Below are positions 63,924 through 64,000 of a DNA stretch of 64,000 nucleotides, in pieces. The translations under genes and the position numbers were made by a program. Every line of letters begins with the position of its first letter. Position 1 is the first letter of the stretch. A model generated the notes under the pieces. The model was not told the DNA's origin. It ran no database searches and saw only the letters and a list, made by a program, of their open reading frames with translations. The stretch is from Undaria pinnatifida. Taxonomy: Eukaryota > Sar > Phaeophyceae > Laminariales > Alariaceae. Location: positions 9,562,121 to 9,626,120 of the forward strand of contig JABAKD010000016.1 of the NCBI GenBank assembly GCA_012845835.1, read 5' to 3'.

Positions 63924-64000
63924 TTACGGAGGACGATAGTAAATAGGACCAAATATTGTTAGTAAAAATAGATGAATATATAGGTTTTTGTGTCCACCGT
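63924..64000 (+). mobile_element. Palindromic TIR element family E, copy 5 (cut by window end)
   Basis: TTACGGAGGACGATAGTAAA through GGTTTTTGTGTCCACCGT, matching the first 77 bases of the other copies. Confidence 0.85.

Noticed and set aside
1-64000. CRISPR arrays, operons, bacterial defence or toxin systems
   Set aside because: The window is eukaryotic nuclear DNA; the regular arrays are satellites with no spacers and no associated genes.

Overview
The window is nuclear DNA from a photosynthetic stramenopile, most likely a brown alga. Spliceosomal introns of roughly 0.3 to 4 kb interrupt every gene. The first gene starts with a bipartite plastid presequence carrying the heterokont ASA|F cleavage motif. 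Interstitial TTAGGG-type motifs are also present. The species is inference, not identification. I built the gene models by hand from splice signals, reading-frame phase and remembered homologues; no search was run.

Layout: (1) 497-11275, plus strand: zeta-carotene desaturase (ZDS), 11 exons, complete, 606 codons. (2) 15509-18020, minus strand: an ARL2-binding protein (ARL2BP, BART domain), 5 exons, complete, 262 codons, with an in-frame 9-residue repeat in its C-terminal extension. (3) 21311-48103, plus strand: a mitochondrial calcium uniporter regulator (MICU family), 12 phase-consistent exons, 591 codons to the last certain exon, with three canonical EF-hand loops; the terminal exon is uncertain. 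(4) About 56050-63217, minus strand: three exons of an XK-related (XKR) membrane protein, partial at both ends and spanning a 500-base N gap. ZDS and ARL2BP are convergent, ARL2BP and MICU divergent, MICU and XKR convergent. The four genes belong to unrelated processes (plastid carotenoid synthesis, ARL2/ARL3 GTPase biology, mitochondrial Ca2+ uptake, membrane lipid organisation); nothing suggests a functional cluster.

The rest is dense repeat DNA: a tRNA-derived SINE family with poly(A) ends, two miniature LTR elements (TRIMs), a Copia-like gag relic, several families of short terminal-inverted-repeat elements (called A to F here), and many tandem arrays. Insertions are nested in at least four places. 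One dispersed element appears to have seeded three different satellites in the window (43.1, 44.2 and 60.2 kb).

The most interesting signal is that several introns contain decayed duplicates of the neighbouring exon edge, including splice sites (6.9, 8.3, 9.9, 26.3 and 39.3 kb). Two introns use GC instead of GT donors (10259 and 26499). Several introns also show G-rich tracts just after the donor and C-rich tandem tracts just before the acceptor. No new defence or other multi-gene system was found.
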